Source of the DNA: an uncultured bacterium
GTDB taxonomy: Bacteria > Planctomycetota > UBA8742 > UBA2392
Direction of reading: 5' to 3'
NCBI GenBank assembly: GCA_938014885.1
Contig: CALLQI010000004.1
Location: 1-64,000 of the forward strand
DNA: 64,000 nucleotides
Shown here: in pieces, positions 15,470 to 23,123 of the stretch
Position numbering within the stretch: the first letter of the stretch is position 1
Layout of the letters: each line of letters begins with the position of its first letter
Translations under genes and position numbers: made by a program
Notes under the pieces: generated by a model
The model's database searches: none
Told to the model about the DNA's origin: nothing
The model's input: only the letters and a program-made list of their open reading frames with translations

Positions 15470-17992
15470 CTAGATGTCCAGGTTCTTCACTTCCAGCGCG
15501 TGGCGTTCGATGAACTGGCGGCGCGGCTCGACCTGGTCGCCCATCAGGATCGTGAACATTTCCTCGGCGGCTTCGGCGGCCTCATTCGTCACGCGCATCA
15601 GCACGCGGTTCTTGGGGTCCATGGTGGTTTCCCACAGCTCATCGGCGTTCATTTCGCCCAGACCCTTGTAACGCTGGATGCTGATGCCCTTGCGGCCGTG
15701 CTCGCGCACCTTGGCCAGCACTTCGTTCAGGCTGATGCAGTTGACCGGTTCGTCTTCGTCGAAGGTCACCACGAATTGCTCGGCCTGGTTCTCGCGGCCG
15801 TTGATGGTCCAGGCCGGGAAGCCCCGCACTTCAAGCTGCTGGATCACGTCGGCAATCTGCGGCGCGAGGTCCGACAGGTCGATACGTTCTTCCGCCTTGC
15901 CGATGTCGAAGCCGGCCAGGCTGGTTTCGCGGCTGCCGATTTCGGCCGGGCTGAGCACTTCAAAGCCCTTGTCGAGGCGCGCTTTGATGAACTTGTTGAG
16001 CTCAGCTTCCTGATGGTCGTGGAAGTAGTGGGCCTTGTCTTCGCTGAACACGACGTTCACCGGCATGGTGTGCTTCTCGGGGTTGTACTGCGCGAAGTAG
16101 CGCACCGGGTTCACGCCCTTGCGCGCGACCTTGGCAGCAAGTTCTTCCAGCTTGATCAGACGCTCGAAGATTTCGCTGCGCATCTGCGCGCCCGTCATCT
16201 CGCGGCCGGCGGCGCCGATCTTGAGCTCTTTGGGAATGCGCATGCTGCTGCCTTCGATGCCCATGCGCATCAGGGTGTCGTTCATTTCGCGGTCGCTGCG
16301 CACGTACTCTTGCTGCTTCTTGCGCGTGAGTTTGTACAGCGGCGGCTGCGCGACGAAGATGTTGCCCGAGTCAATCAGCTGCGAAAGCTGGCGATAGAAG
16401 AACGTCAGCAGCAGCGTGCGGATGTGGCTGCCGTCCACGTCGGCGTCAGTCATGATGATGATCTTGCCGTAGCGCAGCTTGCTGATGTCAAAGCCGCCCT
16501 TGCTGGGCTCTTCGGTGCCGATGCCGGTACCGATGCTCGCGATCAGGTTCTGGATTTCCGTGTGCTGAAGCATCTTGGCCAGCGTGGCCTTTTCGACGTT
16601 CAGGATTTTGCCGCGCAGCGGCAGAATCGCCTGGAAGGTGCGCTCGCGGCCCTGCTTGGCGCTGCCACCGGCTGAGTCACCTTCGACGATGTACAGCTCA
16701 GCTTCGTCTTTGTTCTTGGTCAGGCAGTCGGCGAGTTTGCTGGCAAGAAAGCCCGTCTGCAAGGCGCCCTTGCGCACGACTTCGCGGGCCTTGCGGGCGG
16801 CCTCACGGGCGCGCGCGGCAAGCAGCGCGTGTTCGCAGATGCGTTCCGCGGCCTTGGGGTGTTCCTCAAGGAACGTTTCCATCGCCTCGGCCACGACGGT
16901 GTCCACGGCGCCTTCGACTTCGCGGTTCAGCAGGCGCACTTTGGTCTGGCCTTCGAACTGCGGGTTCTTGACCTTGACGCTGATGACGGCGTACAGGCCT
17001 TCGCGGAAGTCGTCGCCGCTGGGCTCAACCAGGTTCTTGTTGTTCTTGCCCTTGTTCTCGATGTAGCGCTTGATGTAGCGCGACAGGCCACGCGTGAGGC
17101 CCTTGCGGAAGCCCGTCAGGTGCGTACCGCCAAAGGGGTTGTTGATGTAGTTGCCATACGTCTGGGGCGGCTGCTCGCCTTCGCCATCGCACCACTGCCA
17201 CGCAGCTTCCACGTCAACTTCGTCGGGCTGGCCGACATTCATGGTCTTCTGGACGTAGGCGACGTCGTCGTTGATCTTCGTCTTGTTGCGGTTGTGCCAA
17301 GCCACGAACTCTTTGATCCCGTGTTCGAAGTGGAAGATCTCTTCCTTGCCTTCGCCACGGTGGTCGTGCAGGCGGATCGTCAGGCCCTTGGCCAAAAACG
17401 CCAACTCGCGCAGGCGTGTGGCCACGGCGGGGTACTTGAAGTCGATGGTTTCGAAGATGGTCGCGTCGGGCAGGAAGTGAACCTTGGTGCCGGTCTTGTC
17501 TGCGGGGCCGATTGCCTTCAACGCTTGGGTGCGTTTGCCGCGCGAAAACTCGATCACGTGTTCCTTGCCGCCCTGCCACACCGTCACTTTGGTCCAGTCG
17601 CTGCACGCGTTCACAGCCTTCAGGCCGATGCCGTGCAGACCACCCGCGGTGTTGTACGCCTTGCCTTCGAACTTGCCGCCCATGTGCATCTGCGTCAGCA
17701 CGGCTTCGACGCCGGGCATTTTCATCTGCTCATTCATGCCAACCGGGATGCCGTGGCCGTCGTCCGTGACCGCGCAGCTGCCGTCGGCCAGAAACTCAAC
17801 GGTGATCACACTGCAGCGGCCGGCCAGCGCTTCGTCCACGCTGTTGGCCACGATTTCGTACACGAGGTGGTGCAGACCGCTGGCGTCGCGCCCGCCGATG
17901 TACATGTCGGGGCGCTTGCGGATGGCCTCAAGGCCTTCCAGCTTGATCAGGTCGTTTGCGTTGTAGTCGGCGATCTTGGTTGCTTCGGCCAT
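15470..17992 (-). CDS. gyrB: DNA gyrase subunit B
   Basis: The ATPase subunit of type IIA topoisomerase, 840 residues. The GHKL ATPase domain has EIVANSVDEALAG, DDGHGIPV and GGLHGIGLKAVNA. The TOPRIM domain has EGDSAGGSA (Glu437) with LPLRGKILNVEKA and MTDADVDGSHIRTLLLTF. The C-terminus carries RYKGLGEMNADELWETTMDP, the standard GyrB tail motif. Residues ~560-700 hold an insertion-like region of extra sequence, as in many GyrB proteins of Gram-negative bacteria. ParE cannot be fully excluded, but no parC is nearby and the dciA-gyrB order is that seen next to replication-initiation genes. The gene is separated from dciA by 37 nt and is probably cotranscribed with it. Confidence 0.96.
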   Translation of the reverse strand: MAEATKIADYNANDLIKLEGLEAIRKRPDMYIGGRDASGLHHLVYEIVANSVDEALAGRCSVITVEFLADGSCAVTDDGHGIPVGMNEQMKMPGVEAVLTQMHMGGKFEGKAYNTAGGLHGIGLKAVNACSDWTKVTVWQGGKEHVIEFSRGKRTQALKAIGPADKTGTKVHFLPDATIFETIDFKYPAVATRLRELAFLAKGLTIRLHDHRGEGKEEIFHFEHGIKEFVAWHNRNKTKINDDVAYVQKTMNVGQPDEVDVEAAWQWCDGEGEQPPQTYGNYINNPFGGTHLTGFRKGLTRGLSRYIKRYIENKGKNNKNLVEPSGDDFREGLYAVISVKVKNPQFEGQTKVRLLNREVEGAVDTVVAEAMETFLEEHPKAAERICEHALLAARAREAARKAREVVRKGALQTGFLASKLADCLTKNKDEAELYIVEGDSAGGSAKQGRERTFQAILPLRGKILNVEKATLAKMLQHTEIQNLIASIGTGIGTEEPSKGGFDISKLRYGKIIIMTDADVDGSHIRTLLLTFFYRQLSQLIDSGNIFVAQPPLYKLTRKKQQEYVRSDREMNDTLMRMGIEGSSMRIPKELKIGAAGREMTGAQMRSEIFERLIKLEELAAKVARKGVNPVRYFAQYNPEKHTMPVNVVFSEDKAHYFHDHQEAELNKFIKARLDKGFEVLSPAEIGSRETSLAGFDIGKAEERIDLSDLAPQIADVIQQLEVRGFPAWTINGRENQAEQFVVTFDEDEPVNCISLNEVLAKVREHGRKGISIQRYKGLGEMNADELWETTMDPKNRVLMRVTNEAAEAAEEMFTILMGDQVEPRRQFIERHALEVKNLDI

Positions 17993-18029
17993 GGCTTCCT
18001 CGTGATGCGCAGAATTTCGGGTGGCGGTG

Positions 18030-18440
18030 CTAGCGGCGATGCTTTACGACCAGTCCTGACACAGAGTCCTTACCCTGCAGCAACTCGCGCAGGGCCTTCA
18101 GAATGCTTTCGCGGTACACGACGCCCAGTTCATGGACCAGCGCGCCGCCCTGCACGGTCACGTGCACCTCGCCGGTTTTGCTGACGCTGCGCACTTCGGC
18201 GCGGCGTGCGGCCTCACTGAGGCCGGGCACGGCATCGACGGCCAGGGTCCAGGCAGCCTGCACGCGTTGCAGCCGTGAGCGATTCAGCTTTTTGCGATCA
18301 GCAAGAAAGGCATTCAGCGCATGGGCAAACGACACCGGCATTTCCGGTGCGCGGTGCATGTTGCTGCGAAGCCTTTCCAGTGGGTCTTTCGGCGCGTTGC
18401 GGGGGTCGATTTTGGGCCGTCGGACCAGTCTTGCCGTCAT
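18030..18440 (-). CDS. dciA: DciA family protein (DUF721), putative replicative-helicase loader
   Basis: DciA helps load the replicative helicase DnaB in bacteria that lack DnaC/DnaI. The 136-residue product shows the DUF721 pattern: a basic N-terminus, then Trp in VQAAWTLAVDAVPGLSEAA, followed by the beta-strands EVRSVSKTGEVHVTVQGGAL and a helix with VHELGVVYRESILKALREL. The C-terminal helicase-binding part of some DciA proteins is short here. It lies directly upstream of gyrB, a common position. The start codon has no Shine-Dalgarno; a good promoter ends 7 nt before it, so the operon transcript should be leaderless. Confidence 0.8.
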   Translation of the reverse strand: MTARLVRRPKIDPRNAPKDPLERLRSNMHRAPEMPVSFAHALNAFLADRKKLNRSRLQRVQAAWTLAVDAVPGLSEAARRAEVRSVSKTGEVHVTVQGGALVHELGVVYRESILKALRELLQGKDSVSGLVVKHRR

Positions 18441-18447
18441 CTGTTAA

Positions 18448-18475
18448 TTTATACAAATCCGGGCGACTTTGGAAA
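18448..18475 (-). promoter_or_regulatory. Promoter of dciA-gyrB, leaderless geometry
   Basis: On the minus strand TTTCCA (18475-18470), a 16-bp spacer and TATAAA (18453-18448). The -10 box ends 7 nt before ATG 18440 in an AT-rich patch that stands out against the GC-rich surroundings. The start codon lacks a ribosome binding site. Confidence 0.6.
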
Positions 18476-18564
18476 GGCTACAACGGCTCCAAACCCGCTT
18501 GAAATACGCTGTTAGCGCGATATTGAGGGGTTGTGGAAAAGTCTGCGCCGGGTGCACCGTCGGC

Positions 18565-18600
18565 CATGCAAAACAGCGCCCTCAGGCGCTGCTTTGCATG
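18565..18600 (-). terminator. Terminator-like hairpin of tRNA-Ser
   Basis: CATGCAAA-a-CAGCGCC, loop CTCA, then GGCGCTG-c-TTTGCATG: a 15-bp stem with one mismatch, read on the minus strand immediately after the tRNA. It reuses the CCA end of the tRNA in the base of the stem. Only short T-runs lie in the stem itself. Confidence 0.6.
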
Positions 18601-18686
18601 GCGGAGGGAGGGGGATTCGAACCCCCGGTACCTTTCGGTACACGCGCTTTCCAAGCGCGCACAATCGGCCACTCTGTCACCCCTCC
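18599..18686 (-). tRNA. tRNA-Ser (anticodon GGA), CCA encoded
   Basis: The 88-nt gene folds as a type II tRNA. The acceptor stem is GGAGGGG / TCCCTCC with one G-U pair and discriminator G, followed by a genomically encoded CCA. The anticodon stem CGCGC/GCGCG closes loop TTGGAAA, giving anticodon GGA, which reads UCC and UCU. A long variable arm (GTGTACCGAAAGGTAC) is typical of tRNA-Ser, and the T arm is GGGGG-TTCGAAT-CCCCC. Confidence 0.96.
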
Positions 18687-18739
18687 GCGGCAAGGGCGCG
18701 GATGTTAACGCCCACTGGTTGCCCGGCAAGGCAGCGCGA

Positions 18740-19933
18740 TTACTTCGCGATCTGCCGCAGTCGAAACACCAACGCCCCAGCAGGCAGCAGAGCTAGCCCA
18801 AGCGCCAGCCGGATCAGCCCGTCGCCCCACGCAGTCGAAGGCACCACGCGGCCGGCAAGCCACTCATCAAACGTCACCGTCGGCAGCAGTTCAGGCAATC
18901 CCGAGCCCAAGGCTTCCAGGCTCTGAAAAAGGACGCCCTCTGACTTTACGCCTTCCACGGCTTGCCGCCGGTCCTGCACCATGCGGCCGGCCGGGGCCAG
19001 CCCCGGCAGCATGGTCAAAGTGGCCAGCAGCAGCAGTCCCGTCAGTGCCGCCGTCGCGGACGTGCTGAGTGCCCGCACGCACAATGTGGCGCTGAAACAA
19101 AGCACAGCGGCCGCAAACCCAAGAAAGGCCAGCGACAGCAGGCTCCAGAGCACACTTTCGCGCGCGACCTCGACGCGCAGGTGGGCCGGTTTTGTGCCCA
19201 CCAGCAGCACCGGGTCAATTGGTGTCACGCGCAGCGCCAGTTCACCGCCGGGGTTGGCACCGGCAAAGCGCACACGCCCCCGGCTTTCCACGGTCAAGTT
19301 CAGATCGCGCGAGGCGTCGCCCGCAAGCAGCGTGATGCGCAGCGGAACGTCGCGTGCCGGGGCGCGTTCACGGGTCCAGGCAACGCTGTATTCCAGCGTG
19401 CCCTCGACACGGTCGCCTTCCAGCGCGCCCAGCGACAGCAGCAGGGATTCGTCGTAGCGCGGGTCGGCCCATGCGGTGCCATCTGGCAGCGGCGGGCGTT
19501 CGCGGACGCCTTCGGTTTCGATGGATGTCGCGATGCGTGCGCGACCAAGGCTGGTGCTGTCGGCCAGGATCGCGGCCAGGCCGGCACCGGCGGCGATCAG
19601 CACCGCGCAAAGCGCCAGCACCACCGTGCCCGCCAGCGCTGAGCCCACAAACCACTCGGCGCGTCGGGCCGGCAGCACGGACCAGCCCCGCGCCATGGCC
19701 GGGCGGATCAGGAAGGCGGCACCCACGATGGCGCCAAGTGGCAACATCAGCCGCAGGCCTTCCGCCGGCAGGTCCCGCGCCAGCCACTGTATGCCGCCCG
19801 CGTCAGTGCCCAGCAGCAGCATCAGCAGCGGCGTGGCCAGAAACAGCGCGAACGCCCCGGGCAGGGTGCCTGGAGCACGCTGCGTTTCCACCAGCATCGT
19901 GCGCGCCAGTGCCACTGTGCGGCCGATGTTCAT
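18740..19933 (-). CDS. ABC-2 type exporter, permease subunit
   Basis: The product is 397 residues. It has a first membrane segment near 25-42 (FALFLATPLLMLLLG), further helices around 60-80 and 95-125 (LAGTVVLALCAVLIAAGAGLAAIL), a large soluble domain with beta-strand character at ~130-270, and a second group of helices at ~270-400. The soluble insertion between helices is found in ABC-2 exporters of the type II class. It starts with an ATGA overlap with the ATPase gene, so the two subunits are coupled and should form one exporter. The substrate cannot be inferred. Confidence 0.8.
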   Translation of the reverse strand: MNIGRTVALARTMLVETQRAPGTLPGAFALFLATPLLMLLLGTDAGGIQWLARDLPAEGLRLMLPLGAIVGAAFLIRPAMARGWSVLPARRAEWFVGSALAGTVVLALCAVLIAAGAGLAAILADSTSLGRARIATSIETEGVRERPPLPDGTAWADPRYDESLLLSLGALEGDRVEGTLEYSVAWTRERAPARDVPLRITLLAGDASRDLNLTVESRGRVRFAGANPGGELALRVTPIDPVLLVGTKPAHLRVEVARESVLWSLLSLAFLGFAAAVLCFSATLCVRALSTSATAALTGLLLLATLTMLPGLAPAGRMVQDRRQAVEGVKSEGVLFQSLEALGSGLPELLPTVTFDEWLAGRVVPSTAWGDGLIRLALGLALLPAGALVFRLRQIAK

Positions 19934-20778
19934 GGCTGCTTCCCGTCGCCGAGCATCTTCAGGTACAGCGATTCCAGGCTGCGCAGCGGCGGGCCGGAAC
20001 GCGCGATCTCCATGCCCTTCTCGCGCGCCAGGGCTTCCAGCGCGGCCACACCTTCGGCGGTGTGGGCCTTGACGCGAAGTTCGTGGGTTTCGGTTTCGCG
20101 CAGCAATTCTTCGAGCGTGCCCTGCGCCAGCAGTTTGCCGTGGTTGAGAAAGGCCACGCGGTCGCAGACGTTCTCCAGTTCGCCCAACAAGTGGCTGCTG
20201 ATCAGGATCGCCTTGCCGCGGCCCCGCAACTCCGCGATCAGTTCTTTCATCTGCACGGCACCCAGCGGGTCAAGGCCGCTGGTGGGTTCATCGAGGATAA
20301 ACACTTCCGGGTCGCCGATCAGCACACAGGCGACGCCTAGGCGGCGCTGCATACCCTTGCTGAAGCCTTTCACCCGGCGCGTTGCGGCGTCCTTCAGGCC
20401 TACGCGCTCAAGCAACTCGTCGGCCTTGCGGGTGCTGTCGGCGCGGGTTAGGCCTGCCAGCGCACCGTGCAGCCGCAGCGTTTCACGCGCGTTCAAAAAA
20501 GGCAGCAGGGTGCTGTCTTCGGGCAGGAAACCCAGCGCCTTGCGGGCATTCATGGTTCCGGGCCTGTGGCCGAGAATGCTGACGCTGCCTTCATCGGGGC
20601 GAATCAGCCCGACGGCAATCTTGAAGGTGGTGGACTTGCCGCTGCCGTTGGGGCCCAGCAGGCCGAACACCTGGCCCTTGTCGAGCGACAAAGAAAGGCC
20701 GTCGAGCGCGCGAACGCGTCGACGGCCAAAGAAGTCGCGGAACGTCTTGCCTAAGCCGGTGATTTCTACGGCGGGCAC
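19930..20778 (-). CDS. ABC exporter, ATP-binding subunit
   Basis: The product is 282 residues, starting at GTG 20778. Walker A is GPNGSGKST, the signature FSKGMQRRLGVA replaces the canonical LSGGQ, and Walker B is VFILDEPTSGLDP. The H-loop His lies in ILISSHLLGELENVCDR. The C-terminal ~70 residues (LRVKAHTAEGVAALEALARE) form the extra domain typical of ABC-2 exporter ATPases such as CcmA/NodI-like proteins. It follows rpsU by 13 nt and is coupled to its permease by ATGA, so the three genes may share a transcript. Confidence 0.9.
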   Translation of the reverse strand: MPAVEITGLGKTFRDFFGRRRVRALDGLSLSLDKGQVFGLLGPNGSGKSTTFKIAVGLIRPDEGSVSILGHRPGTMNARKALGFLPEDSTLLPFLNARETLRLHGALAGLTRADSTRKADELLERVGLKDAATRRVKGFSKGMQRRLGVACVLIGDPEVFILDEPTSGLDPLGAVQMKELIAELRGRGKAILISSHLLGELENVCDRVAFLNHGKLLAQGTLEELLRETETHELRVKAHTAEGVAALEALAREKGMEIARSGPPLRSLESLYLKMLGDGKQP

Positions 20779-20791
20779 TGGTGGGTTACAC

Positions 20792-20989
20792 CTAGATCTG
20801 GGACAGCATGGTCGCCTGCAGCTTGCGCTTCAGCGACTGGCGCTTCTTGCGGTTGCGGGTGACGCTGGGCTTTTCGTAATGGGCGACGCGCTTCATGGAA
20901 CGCGTGAGGCCTTCCTTCTCGCACGCCTTCTTAAAACGGCGCAGAAGCTGATCGATCGATTCGGAACCGCGTGACTTGACCTTGACCAT
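20792..20989 (-). CDS. rpsU: 30S ribosomal protein S21
   Basis: The 65-residue product is short, basic and ends in a Lys/Arg-rich tail. MVKVKSRGSESIDQLLRRF followed by KKACEKEGLTRSMKRVAHYE matches S21, which binds near the 3' end of 16S rRNA in the small subunit. ATG 20989 gives exactly the usual length. A frame open to 21205 adds 72 residues with no S21 similarity. GGAAGGA is present 11 nt upstream and AGG lies closer to the ATG. S21 is missing from some Planctomycetota and present in others, so its presence is not diagnostic. Confidence 0.93.
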   Translation of the reverse strand: MVKVKSRGSESIDQLLRRFKKACEKEGLTRSMKRVAHYEKPSVTRNRKKRQSLKRKLQATMLSQI

Positions 20990-21251
20990 ACCTGTCTGAT
21001 CCTTCCCCAGAAAGAAATTCACCGCCTCAAGCGGGGCAGCGACTGTACCAACCCCGGTCACCCATCGCAACGGGAGGAAGCGTCGCGGCCGCGTAGCGGT
21101 TACTGACATACTGCACCCATTCGTGGTCGCTTCGCCCTTTTCAAAACGACCGAAATGCACCGCGAAACCGCAACAATTGAACACGGCACAGACGCCCGAA
21201 GTCACTTGGGAATAGGCAGTTGCCTCAAAGCATTAACTTGCCGTCTATACC

Positions 21252-21263
21252 TACCGGGCGGTA
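21252..21263. promoter_or_regulatory. Palindromic operator candidate upstream of the tetR gene
   Basis: The 12-bp perfect palindrome TACCGGGCGGTA sits 11 nt before the GTG start of the TetR gene and directly follows TATACC. The A/C-C-G...C-G-G-T spacing resembles operators of AcrR/TetR-family repressors. Autoregulation of the efflux operon is inferred. Confidence 0.5.
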
Positions 21264-21274
21264 AAGAGACTGCT

Positions 21275-21937
21275 GTGAATAAACCCGCACAAAACCCCGC
21301 CAGCCGACGCCACATCCTCAAGGCAGCCGCGAAGCTGTTTGCCTCGCGCGGCTATGACGCCGTCAGCGTGCGCGAGATTGTCGAAAGCGCCGGCGTCACC
21401 AAGCCCGTGCTGTACTACTACTTTGAAAACAAAGAAGGCGTGGCCCGCGCGCTGATCAACGACTTCTTTGACCAGGCCGACGCTCTGCGCCAGGACGTCT
21501 TTGGCCGCGAAACCGACGTGCACGGGCTGCTGGTCGAGTACACCTCTGAGATGCTGCAACTGGCGCGCAAACACCGCGAGACGCTGGCGTTTGCGTTCTC
21601 GATCTGGTTCGGCCGCACCAGCCTGAAAGAACTGATCCGCCACGCCGAAAAGTACGACTGCAAGGTCCACGCCGAATGGGTTGAAACCCTCGGTCGTCGT
21701 GGACTGTCGCCGGACACATCGCAGCGGCTGGTACTTTCGTACTGGTCGATGCTGCTGCACGAACTGTTGAAGGTAGCCCAGTTCCCCCAGACACCCGATA
21801 TCGAATGCCTGTCACAAGAGATGTCGCACCTGGCGTTATACGGTGCGCTCTCAGCGCCGCCGGTTTCGCCGTGCCGCAGACCGGGGCAGGAAACCGTCAC
21901 CGCCAAGACCGAAAAGAGTCCCAGGAAACAGCCATGA
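21275..21937 (+). CDS. TetR/AcrR family transcriptional regulator
   Basis: The product is 220 residues. The N-terminal helix-turn-helix reads SRRHILKAAAKLFASRGYDA, then VSVREIVESAGVTKPVLYYY, where the second helix is VTKPVLYYYF as in classical TetR DNA readers. The ligand domain begins with FENKEGVARALINDFF. GTG 21275 is chosen because the HTH starts ~10 residues in, as usual for this family. The gene overlaps the adaptor gene by ATGA and is first in the efflux operon, so it is most likely its own repressor, with the palindrome at 21252 as the site. The inducer is unknown. Confidence 0.92.
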   Translation: MNKPAQNPASRRHILKAAAKLFASRGYDAVSVREIVESAGVTKPVLYYYFENKEGVARALINDFFDQADALRQDVFGRETDVHGLLVEYTSEMLQLARKHRETLAFAFSIWFGRTSLKELIRHAEKYDCKVHAEWVETLGRRGLSPDTSQRLVLSYWSMLLHELLKVAQFPQTPDIECLSQEMSHLALYGALSAPPVSPCRRPGQETVTAKTEKSPRKQP

Positions 21938-23100
21938 AACGACTCGCACCATTACTCAGCCTTGCATTGGTACTCGCCGCCTGCGGGGCACCTCCGCCAC
22001 CCGAGGCTCCCAACGGCGGCGTTCGCCGCAAAGTCGTGGCCGCCATCGTGCAGCCCAAGCTGCTTGAGGTGAAGGTGCGCTTCCCCGTCGTTACGCGCCC
22101 CTTTGAAGAGGTCGAGTTGCGCGCCGCCGGCACGGGCAAGCTGGTGTACCTAGCCAATGAGCTGGGCGACGTGATCGAAGCGCAGAAGCTGCCGGCCGCC
22201 GTGTGGCACGACCCGGCCCCTGAGGGCACAGAGCCAGCACCCGGCACGGACCCGCTGCTGCGGAACATCGGGCACTTGAACGGCCTGACGAGCTTCGCCC
22301 GCATTGATGACAACCAGCTGATCCAAACCCTGCGTGAAAACCAGGCAAGCTACGACCAGGCCCTGCGCGATCTGGAGCGCCTCAAGGGCTACAAGGAAAC
22401 CACCCGCAGCCAGCTCGATAACGCGCAAACCCGCCTGGCGGCGGCGCTGGCGACCACGCAGCGCACCGTCGCGATGATTGAGGACACCTACGTGACCAGC
22501 CCCGTCCGCGGCGACCTGATGCTGAAGCCGCGCCGCGAAGGCGAATACGTCACCGCCGGCGAGTTGCTTGGCAAAGTTGTAGTACTCGATCGCATCCTGG
22601 CCGACTTCGAACTGCCCGAGGCGCAGTACAGCGCTGTCAAGGAAGGCGACGAATTGCTGATCGTCTTCGGTGCCATGAGTGACGGCAAGGGCGGCGACCT
22701 CACGCGCAACGGCAAAGTGCGCCGCAAGGACCGGGTCGCACACGGCCAGACCCACAGCTTCACGGTGGAACTGCTGATCGACAACACGGACGGATTGGTG
22801 CCGGCAGGCATCTTCGGCACGGTAAACGTCATCAGCTACCGCAATGCGGAAGCGCTGGTGGTGCCGCTGTCGGCCGTGAAGTTGAACGGCGACCAGAAGT
22901 CGCTTTTCATCGTGGACGAAGGCGCAGGCAAGGCCACCGAGATTGCTGACGTGGTGGTAGGCCAGATGTCGCTGGACTACGCCGAGATCCTGGACAAACG
23001 CCTGAAGCCGGGCACCCGCGTCGTCACTTTTGGCGCGCAGTGGCTCAGCGATGGCTCTGAAATCGAGTGGACTGAAGAAGACCCGTCGGTCCGCAACTGA
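21934..23100 (+). CDS. RND efflux periplasmic adaptor lipoprotein (MFP)
   Basis: The product is 388 residues with the lipoprotein signal MKRLAPLLSLALVLAAC (lipobox LAAC, lipid Cys17). Adaptor features are visible: a strand/hairpin start VKVRFPVVTRPFEEVELRAA, an alpha-hairpin with ENQASYDQALRDLERLKGYK and LDNAQTRLAAALATTQRTV, the lipoyl return YVTSPVRGDLMLKPRREGEY, and C-terminal beta-barrel and membrane-proximal parts with VPLSAVKLNGDQKSLFIVDE. It links the inner-membrane pump to an outer-membrane channel, which is not encoded next to it. It overlaps tetR by ATGA and precedes the pump by 23 nt. Confidence 0.88.
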   Translation: MKRLAPLLSLALVLAACGAPPPPEAPNGGVRRKVVAAIVQPKLLEVKVRFPVVTRPFEEVELRAAGTGKLVYLANELGDVIEAQKLPAAVWHDPAPEGTEPAPGTDPLLRNIGHLNGLTSFARIDDNQLIQTLRENQASYDQALRDLERLKGYKETTRSQLDNAQTRLAAALATTQRTVAMIEDTYVTSPVRGDLMLKPRREGEYVTAGELLGKVVVLDRILADFELPEAQYSAVKEGDELLIVFGAMSDGKGGDLTRNGKVRRKDRVAHGQTHSFTVELLIDNTDGLVPAGIFGTVNVISYRNAEALVVPLSAVKLNGDQKSLFIVDEGAGKATEIADVVVGQMSLDYAEILDKRLKPGTRVVTFGAQWLSDGSEIEWTEEDPSVRN

Positions 23101-23123
23101 CGCGTCACCCTGGAAAGAACGCC

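Noticed and set aside
15335..18184. Long plus-strand frames opposite gyrB and dciA
   Set aside because: They are antisense shadows of a high-GC coding gene, with no ribosome sites and low-quality Arg/His/Val-rich composition.
18599..18686. tRNA-Ser as an integration site of a mobile element
   Set aside because: The tRNA is intact and no integrase or duplicated 3' end was seen on either side; the capsid cassette is 34 kb away.
21155..21274. Longer tetR frame starting at 21155
   Set aside because: The added residues have no similarity to TetR proteins and the palindrome would lie in the coding region; GTG 21275 gives the normal N-terminus.
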